Assembly (NCBI RefSeq): GCF_014084105.1
Contig: NZ_CP048289.1
Coordinates: forward strand, 1,435,922-1,499,921
Reading direction: 5' to 3'
From: Streptacidiphilus sp. P02-A3a
GTDB taxonomy: Bacteria > Actinomycetota > Actinomycetes > Streptomycetales > Streptomycetaceae
DNA: 64,000 nt
A model generated the notes under the pieces. That model saw only the letters and a program-made list of their open reading frames with translations, did no database searches and was not told where the DNA came from. A program made the translations under genes and the position numbers. Positions 33,990 through 42,224 of the stretch are shown here, one piece after another. How positions within the stretch are numbered: the stretch's first letter is position 1; each line of letters opens with the position of its first letter.

Positions 33990-34888
33990 GGGATTGCCAG
34001 TCGAGGAACTGGCTGTCCCCGACTACGGGCTGACCGGTCTCGGCCGCCGGACCGAGGTGTTCGGCGGTGGTCCCTCGCCACCTGGCGGGCGCAGTTCCTG
34101 GACCACCCGCTGGTCGGCACCCTGGCGCGGCGGCCGGTCTGGCGGGAGCGGCTGGAGCAGCACGGCATCGTCCAGCCGTTCAAGCAGGCCCACCGCGAGG
34201 TGTACCTGCTGACCGCCGCCGAGGCGCCCGCCACCCGCGAGCTGCCCGAATGGGGTCTGCGCGCGGAGTACTGGGTCGACGGCTACACCGGCGGCGGCTC
34301 CTACGACGACCTCACCGCCTCCGGGAGCTACCTGTACCTGCAGACCGACCAGGTGCGCCTCTATCCGGTCGACGCGCCGGTGCACGTCGCCCGTGCGCTG
34401 ACGGCGCGGTACCGGCGCTGGTGCTGAGCGAGGTGCTGCGCGACGTGGACCTCTTCGTCGGCGTGGCCAGTGTCGGCAACGACCCGACCTGGAGTGACGG
34501 CGGGCCGGAGGGGCGGTTCCGGGACTACTGGGCCTCGTACGGCTTCGGTGAACTGTCGGAGACGGCGAAGGGCCACGGGGAGACGCTGTCCCGGCTGCTG
34601 CCGAGGCTGGCCCTGGGCGAGCGCTGCCAGGCGGCCGGGAAGTTCCTCCACGTGCGCGGCGACCTGCGCAGCTACAAGATCCATCGGGGTTCCGGGAGCA
34701 TCCTGACGTCGCCGGACGACAGCTACCCGTGCATCGTCCCCGGGCGCGACGCCGACAGCGCCGGTACCCCGGTCGCGCTGCCCTTCGAGGGGGACCGGAC
34801 CCTGGCGATCATCCTCAGCAAGGCGCTGATGCTGGCGAAGGACACCGCGATAGCGGATCCGACGGTCACCAGCCAGCTGCGGCGCTGA
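33990..34888 (+). pseudogene. Decayed DUF4132/DUF7737-type gene (C-terminal part)
   Basis: Three reading frames in succession carry pieces of one family. First, frame 1 to about 34066 (ELAVPDYGLTGLGRRTEVFGG). Then the third frame from 34068 to 34427, with FKQAHREVYLL and WGLRAEYWVDGY. Then the second frame from about 34410 to 34888, with LVLSEVLRDVDLFVGVASVG and a FEGDRTLAIILSKALMLA-type ending. These match, from memory, the C-terminal domain of DUF4132 proteins (often over 1000 residues). The N-terminal part is missing. Compared with intact members there are also internal deletions between the TAAE and ATRELP segments and before ALTARYR. It lies directly beside tRNA-Lys. Confidence 0.78.
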
Positions 34889-35058
34889 CCGGGCAGCTGT
34901 TCCAGCGGCGGCTGCCTCGGCGAGTTCGTGACCTGCCCCCGGTGTCGGCCTCGGACGGCGCGGCCGTGGCTGAGGTCAGAGGTCCGCTCTGAATCGAACA
35001 GAGGTTCGGGTTCGGTGTCGTGGTCGGCGCCGATGACCTGAAACTGGAGTCGGCAAGG

Positions 35059-36072
35059 TCAGGAACCGTCAGGAGTCGACCGCCCGGCCGGTGGCTGCCG
35101 CGCCGACCACGGCGTTGACCCCGGGCCGCCGGGCGGGACGCGCTCGGTGAGCAACGTGGCCAGCTGGTCCATGAACTGGGTCAGCCAGTCCAGCCGTGGT
35201 CCGCTCCGGGCGATCCGGAATCCGTGGCGACGGCCGTGGAAGGCGGCCTGGACGGCGTGGAACTGGGCCCAGCGCCTTGCCCGTTGGGGGTCGAGTTCGG
35301 CGGCGTCGACGAAGACGTCCAGCGTTCGCTGGACCGCCGCGCGCAGGTCGTCCGCTTCGAGCAGGGCCAGGGCGCGGGACTTGAGCAGGGTGCCGCAGTC
35401 GTAGGCGGGGTCTCCCACCCAGCCCTTGGGGTCGACGGCCAGCCAGGGCTCGCGCTCGGCGCGCAGGATGTTCCTGGCGTGTAGGTCGCCGTGGACCAGG
35501 GTGTCCGGCTGGACGCGTCCCAGCTCGCGGACGGTCGCCACCGCGGCGGCCACCACCCGTGGTGCCAGCGAATGCGGCAACTCCCGCGCGTCCCTGTGCA
35601 GTTCCTGCTCCCAGCGATCGGCCTGGCGGTGCAGCCGGGGCAGACCGGGCGGGGCCGGCACGGCCAGTCGGTGATTGAGCCGTCCCGCCACCGTGGCCAC
35701 CTGGTCGCTGTCGCGCACCTCGGCCAGCGTCGATGTCCGGACCCGCTCCAGCAGCATCGCGAAGCGCTCGTCGTCGCGTTCGTGCAGCAGCACCGCACCC
35801 CGCCCGCCCCACGCCGCGAACGCGTCCGGCTCGTGCACGTTGCCGGGATGCGGAAAGGACACCTTCAGCACGGCGGTGCCCGGGTCCGCCGCCGTCCGTC
35901 GCACCGGGACGATGACGCCGACGCCCCCGTGCATCACCTCGCCATCCGGCTCGCAGCCCCAGCGCGCCAGCAACCCCTCGACGATCCCGGGCAGTTCGGC
36001 CAGCCAGGCGGCCCCGGCCGCTCCCTCGCGGGTGATGGTGGCCTGCGTGAAGGCCTCCGGTGTCCTGATCAT
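35059..36072 (-). CDS. APH(6)/hydroxyurea-type antibiotic phosphotransferase
   Basis: A 337-residue kinase of the aminoglycoside/hydroxyurea phosphotransferase family (streptomycin 6-kinase type). The ATP-binding Lys is K70 in AVLKVSFPH, the catalytic Asp is D196 in HGDLHARNIL, and the metal-binding Asp is D214 in VDPKGWVGDPAYD, all in correct order and spacing. The family phosphorylates streptomycin-like aminoglycosides or hydroxyurea. The gene appears intact but stands between two decayed genes, in what looks like a remodelled accessory segment. Actual resistance is inferred only. No biosynthetic genes for an aminoglycoside are near. Confidence 0.85.
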   Translation of the reverse strand: MIRTPEAFTQATITREGAAGAAWLAELPGIVEGLLARWGCEPDGEVMHGGVGVIVPVRRTAADPGTAVLKVSFPHPGNVHEPDAFAAWGGRGAVLLHERDDERFAMLLERVRTSTLAEVRDSDQVATVAGRLNHRLAVPAPPGLPRLHRQADRWEQELHRDARELPHSLAPRVVAAAVATVRELGRVQPDTLVHGDLHARNILRAEREPWLAVDPKGWVGDPAYDCGTLLKSRALALLEADDLRAAVQRTLDVFVDAAELDPQRARRWAQFHAVQAAFHGRRHGFRIARSGPRLDWLTQFMDQLATLLTERVPPGGPGSTPWSARQPPAGRSTPDGS

Positions 36073-36087
36073 CCGGGCACCCTACTC

Positions 36088-36119
36088 AGTGCGGCGGCGC
36101 GACTGAGTGCGCCGGCGCG
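36088..36119. repeat. 14-bp direct repeat at a gene breakpoint
   Basis: AGTGCGGCGGCGCG and AGTGCGCCGGCGCG (one mismatch) are separated by ACTG. They lie between the APH start and the point where similarity to the ATP-grasp family ends, so they may mark a deletion or insertion junction. Confidence 0.5.
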
Positions 36120-36450
36120 CAGGGAGCCAGGCGCTGGCGGGGGTGACCGGGGCGAAGGCGGGTTACCAGCGCGGCAGTTCGTGCGCCGATCGGTACTGGT
36201 CCGGGCTGGTCGGCAGGCGCGCGCCGCGCCCGGCCAGCGCCGTGTCCAGGTCCGCGTAGGCCTCGGCGGGGATCATCCAGCCCCGGTACCACACCGCGCC
36301 GAGACCGCCCGGGACGCGGCGCACGGCCTCGTCCGCCCGGCCCGCGAGCAACGCGTCGTGGTCCAGCAGCGCCACCGTCGCGCCGAGGTCACGGGCGGCG
36401 GCGGCCTGCGGGGCGAAGCGCGGGTCGCAGCGGGCCGGGCGTGGCCGCCG
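36120..36450 (-). pseudogene. Truncated ATP-grasp-domain gene with nonsense codon
   Basis: The frame read from about 36450 gives CDPRFAPQAAAARDLGATVA, then LLDHDALL and VWYRGWMIPAEAYA, to SAHELPRW. This is the N-terminal part of a Streptomyces ATP-grasp family of roughly 300 residues. A TAA at 36163-36165 sits where the family normally has Tyr (HELPxWYP). Translation beyond it (PAFAPVTPASAWLP) still fits the family, so the stop is a recent-looking point change. No good start codon is found upstream, and the remaining two thirds of the gene are absent, lost at the 14-bp direct repeat before the APH gene. Confidence 0.65.
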
Positions 36451-36506
36451 GGATTGTTCGCGGGTACCGGCTCGGTGTCGTGGCCGAGCCGGAACCCGCT
36501 TCCAGG

Positions 36507-37880
36507 TCAGTGAGTTGAGGCCACGTCAGTTGCCCCGGACCGGTGCGCGGCGATGATCTGGGCGTAGCGGTGGCCGCTGGCCTTCACCGTCCGCCGCTGG
36601 GTCGGGTAGTCGACGTGGATCAGCCCGAAGCGCTTGTCGTAGCCGTACGCCCACTCGAAGTTGTCCAGCAGGGACCAGGCGTAGTAGCCGGTCAGCGGTG
36701 CGCCCGCGGCGGCGGCACGGGCGCAGGCGGCCAGGTGCTGCTCCAGGTAGGCGGTCCGGCCGGGGTCGCTGACCGTGCCGTCGGCGGCGACGGTGTCCTG
36801 GTAGGCCGCGCCGTTCTCGGTCACCAGCAGCTCCCGCACCCCGTACTCGCGGGTCAGCCGGAGCAGCAGCTCCTCCAGTCCAGCGGCGTGGACCTCCCAG
36901 CCCATCGCGGTGTGCTCCCGGTTCGGGCCGGGCAGCTGGCGGAAGTGCGGGGCCGCGGCGTCCGGGGCGTCGGCGATGATCTGCCGGAAGTAGTAGTTGA
37001 CGCCCATCCAGTCCAGCGGCTGGGCGATGGTCGCCAGGTCGTTGCCCTGGTCCGGCAGGTCCACGCCGTAGACGTCCAGCATGTCCTGCGGGTAGCCCCG
37101 GCCCAGGACCGGGTCCAGCCACCAGCGGTTGATGTGGCCGTCGGCCCGCCGGGCGGCGGCCAGGTCCGCCGCGGAGTCGGTGGCGGGCTCGCAGGTGCTG
37201 AGGTTGTTGACGATGCCGAGGCGCACCGGGCCCGGCGAGGCCGCGCGGACCGCCTGGGCGGCCAGGCCGTGGCCGAGGTGCAGGTGGAAGGAGGCGCGGA
37301 CGGCGGTGCCGAGGTCCCGGACGCCGGGCGCCATCAGCCCCTCCAGGTGGCCGATCCAGGCACTGCACAGCGGTTCGTTGAGGGTGGACCACTCGGTGAC
37401 CCGGTCGCCGAGGGCGGCGGCCACCACCCCCGAGTACTCGGCGAAGGCCTCGGCCGTGGCCCGCTGCGACCAGCCGCCCCGGTCCTGCAGGACCTGCGGC
37501 AGGTCCCAGTGGTAGAGCGTGGCGTTGGGGCGGATGCCCGCCTCCAGCAGGGCGTCCACCAGCCGGTCGTAGAAGGCCAGTCCGGCCGGGTTGACCGGGC
37601 CGGTGCCGCCGGGCACGACGCGCGGCCAGGCGACGGAGAAGCGGTAGGAGTCCACGCCGAGGCCGCGCATCAGGGCGACGTCCTCGGGCCAGCGGTGGTA
37701 GTGGTCGCAGGCGGCGGTGCCGTCGTCGCCGTTGTCGATCGCCCCGGGCACCTTGCAGAAGGTGTCCCAGATGCTCGGCGATCTGCCGTCCTCGGCCGCC
37801 GCTCCCTCGATCTGGTAGGCGGAGGTGGCCACGCCCCAGGTGAAGCCGGGGCCGAAGGCGGCGGTGTCGGGCGCGGGCAT
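36507..37880 (-). CDS. Beta-glucosidase, GH1
   Basis: A 457-residue family 1 glycosidase. The N-terminal [15 protein letters not shown] signature (12-26) is followed by the acid/base Glu in [11 protein letters not shown] (about residue 168) and the nucleophile Glu in [10 protein letters not shown] (about 360). The aglycone-site segment [13 protein letters not shown] is also present, so the enzyme is complete. It has no signal peptide, which fits cytoplasmic hydrolysis of imported disaccharides such as cellobiose. The gene is divergent from a ROK regulator gene that probably controls it. The ATG at 37880 follows GAGGAG. Confidence 0.92.
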   Translation of the reverse strand: MPAPDTAAFGPGFTWGVATSAYQIEGAAAEDGRSPSIWDTFCKVPGAIDNGDDGTAACDHYHRWPEDVALMRGLGVDSYRFSVAWPRVVPGGTGPVNPAGLAFYDRLVDALLEAGIRPNATLYHWDLPQVLQDRGGWSQRATAEAFAEYSGVVAAALGDRVTEWSTLNEPLCSAWIGHLEGLMAPGVRDLGTAVRASFHLHLGHGLAAQAVRAASPGPVRLGIVNNLSTCEPATDSAADLAAARRADGHINRWWLDPVLGRGYPQDMLDVYGVDLPDQGNDLATIAQPLDWMGVNYYFRQIIADAPDAAAPHFRQLPGPNREHTAMGWEVHAAGLEELLLRLTREYGVRELLVTENGAAYQDTVAADGTVSDPGRTAYLEQHLAACARAAAAGAPLTGYYAWSLLDNFEWAYGYDKRFGLIHVDYPTQRRTVKASGHRYAQIIAAHRSGATDVASTH

Positions 37881-38019
37881 GGCTCTCCTCGGGTGGGTGG
37901 CGCGTGCGCGCCGCCTGCGCCTGCGCTCGGGCGGCGACAGCGGTGGCGGTGGGGCGGGTGTGGTCCGGCGGTCCGGACCGACATCCGCCAAGTTTTCTCA
38001 CGACTTATTTCGAGGTGTG

Positions 38020-38048
38020 ATTTAACTTCTGGAATACTGCTTAGTCAA
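38020..38048 (-). promoter_or_regulatory. Promoter of GH1 beta-glucosidase gene
   Basis: On the minus strand TTGACT and TTAAAT are separated by 17 bp, an almost consensus vegetative promoter within a conspicuously AT-rich stretch of the 276-bp GH1-ROK gap. The AT-rich segment on its downstream side (37990-38030) is a plausible operator for the ROK regulator. The rest of the gap shows nothing. Confidence 0.65.
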
Positions 38049-38156
38049 GGGGTTCGGCTATAGCCGCCGTTCACCGGCCCCGTCGTCGCGTGCGCCCGGC
38101 GCGCCCGCGACGATAGGGTTCAGCGCGGTCCCGAGCCGCTCACGAGAGGGAGGCCC

Positions 38157-39461
38157 ATGGCAGACCAGGCCGGAAGGAACGTCCGGGACCTACGGCGGTC
38201 GAACCGGTCACTGCTCTTGCGCCACCTCTACTTCCACGACCAGGTCAGCCGCCAGGATCTGAGCCGGGCCACCGGTCTCAGCACGGCGTCGGTGAGCAAC
38301 GTGGTCGCCGAGATGATCGAGGCCGGGATCGTGGTCGAGGCCGGGGCGGTCGAGTCCGAGGGCGGTCGGCCGCGGATCCTGCTTGAGGTCGACGCCTCCC
38401 GCTTCCAGGTGATCGGGGTGGACGTCGGCGAGACCCATGTCCGGGTGGAGCGCTTCGACCTGGCCCTGAACGAGCTCGCCCGCGCGGACATCCCGATGAG
38501 CGCCGGGCACTACGAACCCGAGGTCGTGGTCGCGGCGATCGCCACCGGCCTGGCCGCGGTCGACTGCCGTCCGGACGCCGCGACCGGCGGCATCGGGGCC
38601 GAGAGCGCCGCCGGGGGCGTGGGCGGGGCCGAGATCCTGGGCGTCGGCATCGGCGTGCCCGGGATCGTGCAGGGACTGCCCGAGTCCCTGGTGCACTGCC
38701 AGACCATCGGCTGGGACGGCGTCCCGTTGGAGGCGATGCTGCGGAAGGTCACCGACCTGCCGGTGTTCATCGACAACGGCGCCACCACCATGGGTCAGGC
38801 GGAGATGTGGTTCGGCGCCGGGCCGGAGGCGGCGGACACCGTGTTCCTGCTGATCGGCTCCGGCGTCGGCGCCTCGGTCCTCGTCGGCGGCGCCCCCTAC
38901 CGGGGCTCCAGCACCAGCGCGGGCGAGTGGGGCCACGTGACCGCCGTGATCGGCGGACGCCACTGCCGCTGCGGGGCCCGGGGCTGCCTGGAGGCGTACA
39001 TCGGCGCCGAGTCGGTGATCGCCCGCTACCGCGAGACCGTCGGCGCACCGCCCGCCGACGGCGCTGAGGACGAGGAGTCCGAGCTGCGCCGGATCGTCGG
39101 CGTCGCCGCGAGCGGGGAGGCGACGCCGCAGGCCCGGGCCGCGCGGGCGGTGCTGGACGACACCGCCCTGCACGTCGGCGTCGGCATCGGCAACCTGGTC
39201 AACCTGTTCAACCCGGAGCGGGTGATCATCGGTGGCTGGGCGGGGCTGCTGCTGGCGAACCGGCTGCTGCCGCGGATCCGCGAGGTCGCCCGCGAGCACG
39301 CGCTGCACTACCCGTTCTCGCGGACCGAGATCGAGCTCGGCAGTCTCGGGCCGGATGCCGTCGCCCGGGGCGCGGCCACCCTGCCGGTGGCCCGGTTCCT
39401 CAACTCCGGCGGCGCGATCGCCGCCCGCGCACCGATGCTGACGAGTCGTCCCCGGTCCTAG
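38157..39461 (+). CDS. ROK-family transcriptional regulator
   Basis: A 434-residue NagC/XylR-type regulator. The N-terminal winged helix (about 10-70, DLSRATGLSTASVSNVVAEM) precedes a ROK sugar-kinase-like domain: phosphate motif VIGVDVGETHV, and the zinc-binding signature CRCGARGCLE (about 275-285) preceded by GEWGH. A Gly/Ala-rich insert (about 140-160) is unusual but in frame. It presumably represses the divergent beta-glucosidase gene and responds to its sugar. ATG preceded by GAGGGAGG. Confidence 0.88.
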   Translation: MADQAGRNVRDLRRSNRSLLLRHLYFHDQVSRQDLSRATGLSTASVSNVVAEMIEAGIVVEAGAVESEGGRPRILLEVDASRFQVIGVDVGETHVRVERFDLALNELARADIPMSAGHYEPEVVVAAIATGLAAVDCRPDAATGGIGAESAAGGVGGAEILGVGIGVPGIVQGLPESLVHCQTIGWDGVPLEAMLRKVTDLPVFIDNGATTMGQAEMWFGAGPEAADTVFLLIGSGVGASVLVGGAPYRGSSTSAGEWGHVTAVIGGRHCRCGARGCLEAYIGAESVIARYRETVGAPPADGAEDEESELRRIVGVAASGEATPQARAARAVLDDTALHVGVGIGNLVNLFNPERVIIGGWAGLLLANRLLPRIREVAREHALHYPFSRTEIELGSLGPDAVARGAATLPVARFLNSGGAIAARAPMLTSRPRS

Positions 39462-39497
39462 GGCGCGCGATCGGGATGGGTCCGGGGCGCCGCGGCC

Positions 39498-40388
39498 TCA
39501 GCCGAGCCAGGAGCTGATCCGGGCCCGGAGCGAGGCGGCGTCCAGGCCGTGGGCGGCCAGGTGCTCGGCCATGGTGCCGTAGTGGCGCAGCTCCTCCTGG
39601 GCCACGCCGAGCCCGAGCACCCGGTGCGGCAGCTGGTCCAGCGCCGCGTTCGCGGCCGGGACGGAGGTGCCCGCCAGGTACGGCTCGACCAGCACCACCT
39701 CGGCCGGGCCGCCGCCCGCGGCCACGGCGGCGCGCAGCGCGGCGCCGTCGAACGGGCGGACCGTGGCCGCGTACAGCACGGTCAGCTCCAGCCCGGCGGT
39801 GGCCGCGAGCACCGCGTCCAGCATCGGACCGACCGCGACCACGGTGCCGCGACTGCCCTGGCGCAGCGTCAGGAAACGTCCCTGGGCCACGGGTTGGGGC
39901 TCGCTGTTCTGGTGCTCGGACAGCCGCAGGTAGACCAGGCCGTCGTCGGCCGCCGCGTCACGGAGCAGCAGCTCCGCCTCGTCCGGGTGGCCGGGGACGT
40001 GCACGGTCCAGCCGGGCAGGGTGTCCAGCAGGGCGACATCGCCGGGGGACATGTGGGTGCGGCCCCCCGCGGGCCAGTCGTACGAGCCCAGCGCGCTGAC
40101 CAGGACCGCGCCCACGTCCTGGTGCACCAGGTCCAGCTTGACCTGCTCGAACGGCCGCTCGACCAGGAAGCTGGCGAAGGTGTGCACCAGCGGCCGGATG
40201 CCGGTCAGCGCCAGCCCCCCGGCCGCGCTGATCAGCAGTTGCTCGCGGATGCCGACGTTGATCACCCGGTCCGGGTGCGCCGCCCGCGCGGGCTCGAATC
40301 CGGCGGCGGAGATGTCGGCGAGGACGACCGCGAGCCGCGGGTCCTCGTCCAGCAGGGCGGTGGCGGTGGTGATGAAGCGGTCGCGCAC
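39498..40388 (-). CDS. Transketolase, C-terminal subunit
   Basis: A 296-residue protein with the pyrimidine-binding domain (about 1-165, including the catalytic Glu in NVGIREQLLISAAGG) and the C-terminal domain of transketolase. With the gene upstream it forms a split transketolase, which moves two-carbon units between sugar phosphates. Such split forms are often specialised paralogues used in secondary or stress metabolism. GTG start; 51 bp separate it from the N-terminal subunit gene, and the two share the SoxR-box promoter. Confidence 0.88.
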   Translation of the reverse strand: MRDRFITTATALLDEDPRLAVVLADISAAGFEPARAAHPDRVINVGIREQLLISAAGGLALTGIRPLVHTFASFLVERPFEQVKLDLVHQDVGAVLVSALGSYDWPAGGRTHMSPGDVALLDTLPGWTVHVPGHPDEAELLLRDAAADDGLVYLRLSEHQNSEPQPVAQGRFLTLRQGSRGTVVAVGPMLDAVLAATAGLELTVLYAATVRPFDGAALRAAVAAGGGPAEVVLVEPYLAGTSVPAANAALDQLPHRVLGLGVAQEELRHYGTMAEHLAAHGLDAASLRARISSWLG

Positions 40389-40439
40389 GGGGTGCCTCCG
40401 GGATTGGCTGGTGAGTAGTCAGTTCTGCTGGAAAGCAGG

Positions 40440-41168
40440 TCAGTTCTTCGGCTCCACCACGGCGACGACGGCGTGCGGGCGGTCCGGGTGCGGCGCGGTG
40501 AACGCCGCGTACAGCGCGGCGTGGTCGCGACCGTCGACGGTGGCGGTGGACCATCCGGCCGCCGCGAAGCGTGAGGCGATGCCGCCGCGCCAGCCGTGGG
40601 TGGCGGAGCTGTTGTCGATGACGACGGTGTGCAACCGGTTCAGCCCGGCCGCCCCGGCGAACTCCACCGCCTCGTGGTTGCTGCCCTCGTCCAGTTCGGC
40701 GTCGCCGGTCAGCACCCACACGGCCGGGTCGGTCAGGCCCTGGGCGCGCAGCCCGAGCGCGGTGCCGACGGCCAGCGGCAGGCCGTGGCCGAGCGAGCCG
40801 CTGCTGATCTCCACCCCGGGCAGCAGCAGCCGGTCCGGGTGGTGGCCGAGCGGCGAGTGGTAGCTCCCGAAGCCGGGCAGCAGCCCCGGGTCGAGGAAGC
40901 CCTTGGCGGCCAGGACCGCGTAGTAGGCCATCGGTCCGTGGCCCTTGGACAGCAGGAAGCGGTCCCGGTCCTGGTCGGCGGCGGTGCCGGGGCCGACCCG
41001 GAGCACCCGGTCGTAGAGCACCCAGAGCGCGTCCAGGGTGGAGTGGGCGGCGGGGCTGTGCTTCTCGGCGCCGGTCATCCGGGACATCAGCCGCAGCAGC
41101 CGCTCCCGGTCGGTGGTGGTCGTCGGAGTCGGCTCCGCGATCGGGGTCGGTGTCGGTGTCGGTGTCAT
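40440..41168 (-). CDS. Transketolase, N-terminal (TPP-binding) subunit
   Basis: A 242-residue TPP-binding half of a split transketolase. The TPP motif begins GDAELDEGSNHEA (about residue 155), and HSTLDALWVLY, SKGHGPMAYYA and SYHSPLGHHPD carry the usual substrate and cofactor contacts. The first 20 residues are a Thr-Pro repeat encoded by GGTGTC-type hexamers. The ATG has no Shine-Dalgarno sequence and lies about 7 bp past the predicted -10 of a SoxR-type promoter, so the mRNA may be leaderless. Confidence 0.87.
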   Translation of the reverse strand: MTPTPTPTPIAEPTPTTTTDRERLLRLMSRMTGAEKHSPAAHSTLDALWVLYDRVLRVGPGTAADQDRDRFLLSKGHGPMAYYAVLAAKGFLDPGLLPGFGSYHSPLGHHPDRLLLPGVEISSGSLGHGLPLAVGTALGLRAQGLTDPAVWVLTGDAELDEGSNHEAVEFAGAAGLNRLHTVVIDNSSATHGWRGGIASRFAAAGWSTATVDGRDHAALYAAFTAPHPDRPHAVVAVVEPKN

Positions 41169-41182
41169 GAGAGTAGGCTGCA

Positions 41183-41202
41183 ACTTCAAGCGCACTTGAA
41201 GT
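41183..41202. promoter_or_regulatory. SoxR box between soxR and split transketolase
   Basis: ACTTCAAG-CGCA-CTTGAAGT, a perfect 8-bp dyad with a 4-bp centre, matches the SoxR box layout (CCTCAAG-N4-CTTGAGG in enterobacteria). On the minus strand it fills the spacer between TTGACT (41205-41200) and CAGCCT (41180-41175), which are 19 bp apart, the overlong spacing at which SoxR acts. The other side leads to soxR itself. Confidence 0.85.
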
Positions 41203-41218
41203 CAAGGGGAGAATCGCG

Positions 41219-41728
41219 GTGGTCACGGTGACGGCACTCGGAGACCTGCTGACGATCGGTCAACTAGGGTCCCGCAGTGGGCTGGCGACCTCCGCGCTGC
41301 GCTACTACGAGGAGTTGGGGCTGATCCGCTCCGAGCGCACCGCGGGCGGCCAGCGCCGCTACGCCCGGGCCGCGCTGCGCCGGGTCGCCTTCGTCCGCGC
41401 CGCCCAGCGGGTCGGCCTGTCGCTGGAGGAGGTCGGCGCGGCCCTCGCCAGGCTGCCCGCGGACCACGCGCCGACGGCCAAGGAGTGGGCGCCGGTGGCC
41501 CGCTCCTGGCAGCACCGGATCGACGACCAGATCGCCGAGCTCCAGGTCCTGCGGCGCAAGCTCGGCGGCTGCATCGGCTGCGGCTGCCTGTCGCTGAGCA
41601 CCTGCGGCCTGTACAACCCGGACGACGTGGCCGCCGAGCACGGCCCGGGCGCCCGCTACCTGCTGGGCGATCCGCCGCACGATCCGCGCGCCGCCGAGCC
41701 CCGGGCCGGGGACGCCGCCGGTCCCTGA
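41219..41728 (+). CDS. soxR: Redox-sensing activator SoxR
   Basis: A 169-residue MerR-family regulator. Winged helix-turn-helix at 10-80 (LTIGQLGSRSGLATSALRYYEELGLI), coiled-coil dimer helix (about 85-115), and the [2Fe-2S] cluster motif C118, C121, C123, C129 in CIGCGCLSLSTC, exactly the C-x2-C-x-C-x5-C spacing of SoxR. In streptomycetes SoxR senses redox-active small molecules and induces reductases and exporters. The GTG follows AAGGGGA and lies 16 bp after a perfect SoxR box. The divergent target is a split transketolase. Confidence 0.95.
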   Translation: MVTVTALGDLLTIGQLGSRSGLATSALRYYEELGLIRSERTAGGQRRYARAALRRVAFVRAAQRVGLSLEEVGAALARLPADHAPTAKEWAPVARSWQHRIDDQIAELQVLRRKLGGCIGCGCLSLSTCGLYNPDDVAAEHGPGARYLLGDPPHDPRAAEPRAGDAAGP

Positions 41729-41848
41729 GCGGACGCGTGAGCGGATTCGTACCGGAGGGCACCTGTTCCGGCTCAGGGGTGGACGCGCATGCTGTGGGGA
41801 TGCCCGGCGCCCGGCCCTCCGGTGCGCCCCGATCGCGGAGGCTGTCGC

Positions 41849-42133
41849 GTGACCCAGCAGCGGAACCAGGACGAGGACATCGCGATCGTGCGGCTGGCCG
41901 AGGGACCCGGGCTGCGAGAGGACGAGATCGACGGCTGGTACCGGCCCGTCGGCCCCAGTCGGGGAACGACCCGGTGGACCGACGGGGGACCTACGGGGAC
42001 CGATGGGGAGCGTCGGCCAGGGGCGGTCCGGGCGGCGCGCGCGGTGACCGGGGGCGTGCAGGGCGTGACCGGACGCCGGTGGCTCCTCGTACGCCCGGTC
42101 GATCCGCGCCCGGGTCCCCCCTCGCACGAGTGA
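41849..42133 (+). CDS. Small hypothetical protein
   Basis: A 94-residue reading frame with GTG start, GGAG 8 bp upstream and GC-rich third positions; no recognised domain. The N-terminal half is polar and acidic (QQRNQDEDIAIV, LREDEIDGWYRP), while the C-terminal half is Arg/Gly/Pro-rich and could be read through by chance. It lies 120 bp after soxR. It may be real or a spurious frame in GC-rich DNA. Confidence 0.35.
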   Translation: MTQQRNQDEDIAIVRLAEGPGLREDEIDGWYRPVGPSRGTTRWTDGGPTGTDGERRPGAVRAARAVTGGVQGVTGRRWLLVRPVDPRPGPPSHE

Positions 42134-42224
42134 ATCGTTCCGCTAACAGTGGCTGTCGTCCGAGCGTGCGACCTATGATCGCTACCGTGCGTAGTGGTCG
42201 AGCGGAGCACAGGACAGGAGAGCT

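Noticed and set aside
34067-34888. Single 273-codon gene in the DUF4132 remnant
   Set aside because: Its first half is a shadow frame; family sequence is split over three frames, so it is listed as a pseudogene.
33889-36500. Integrated mobile element at tRNA-Lys
   Set aside because: No integrase, excisionase, relaxase or direct att repeat of the tRNA 3' end was found; only decayed genes support past integration.
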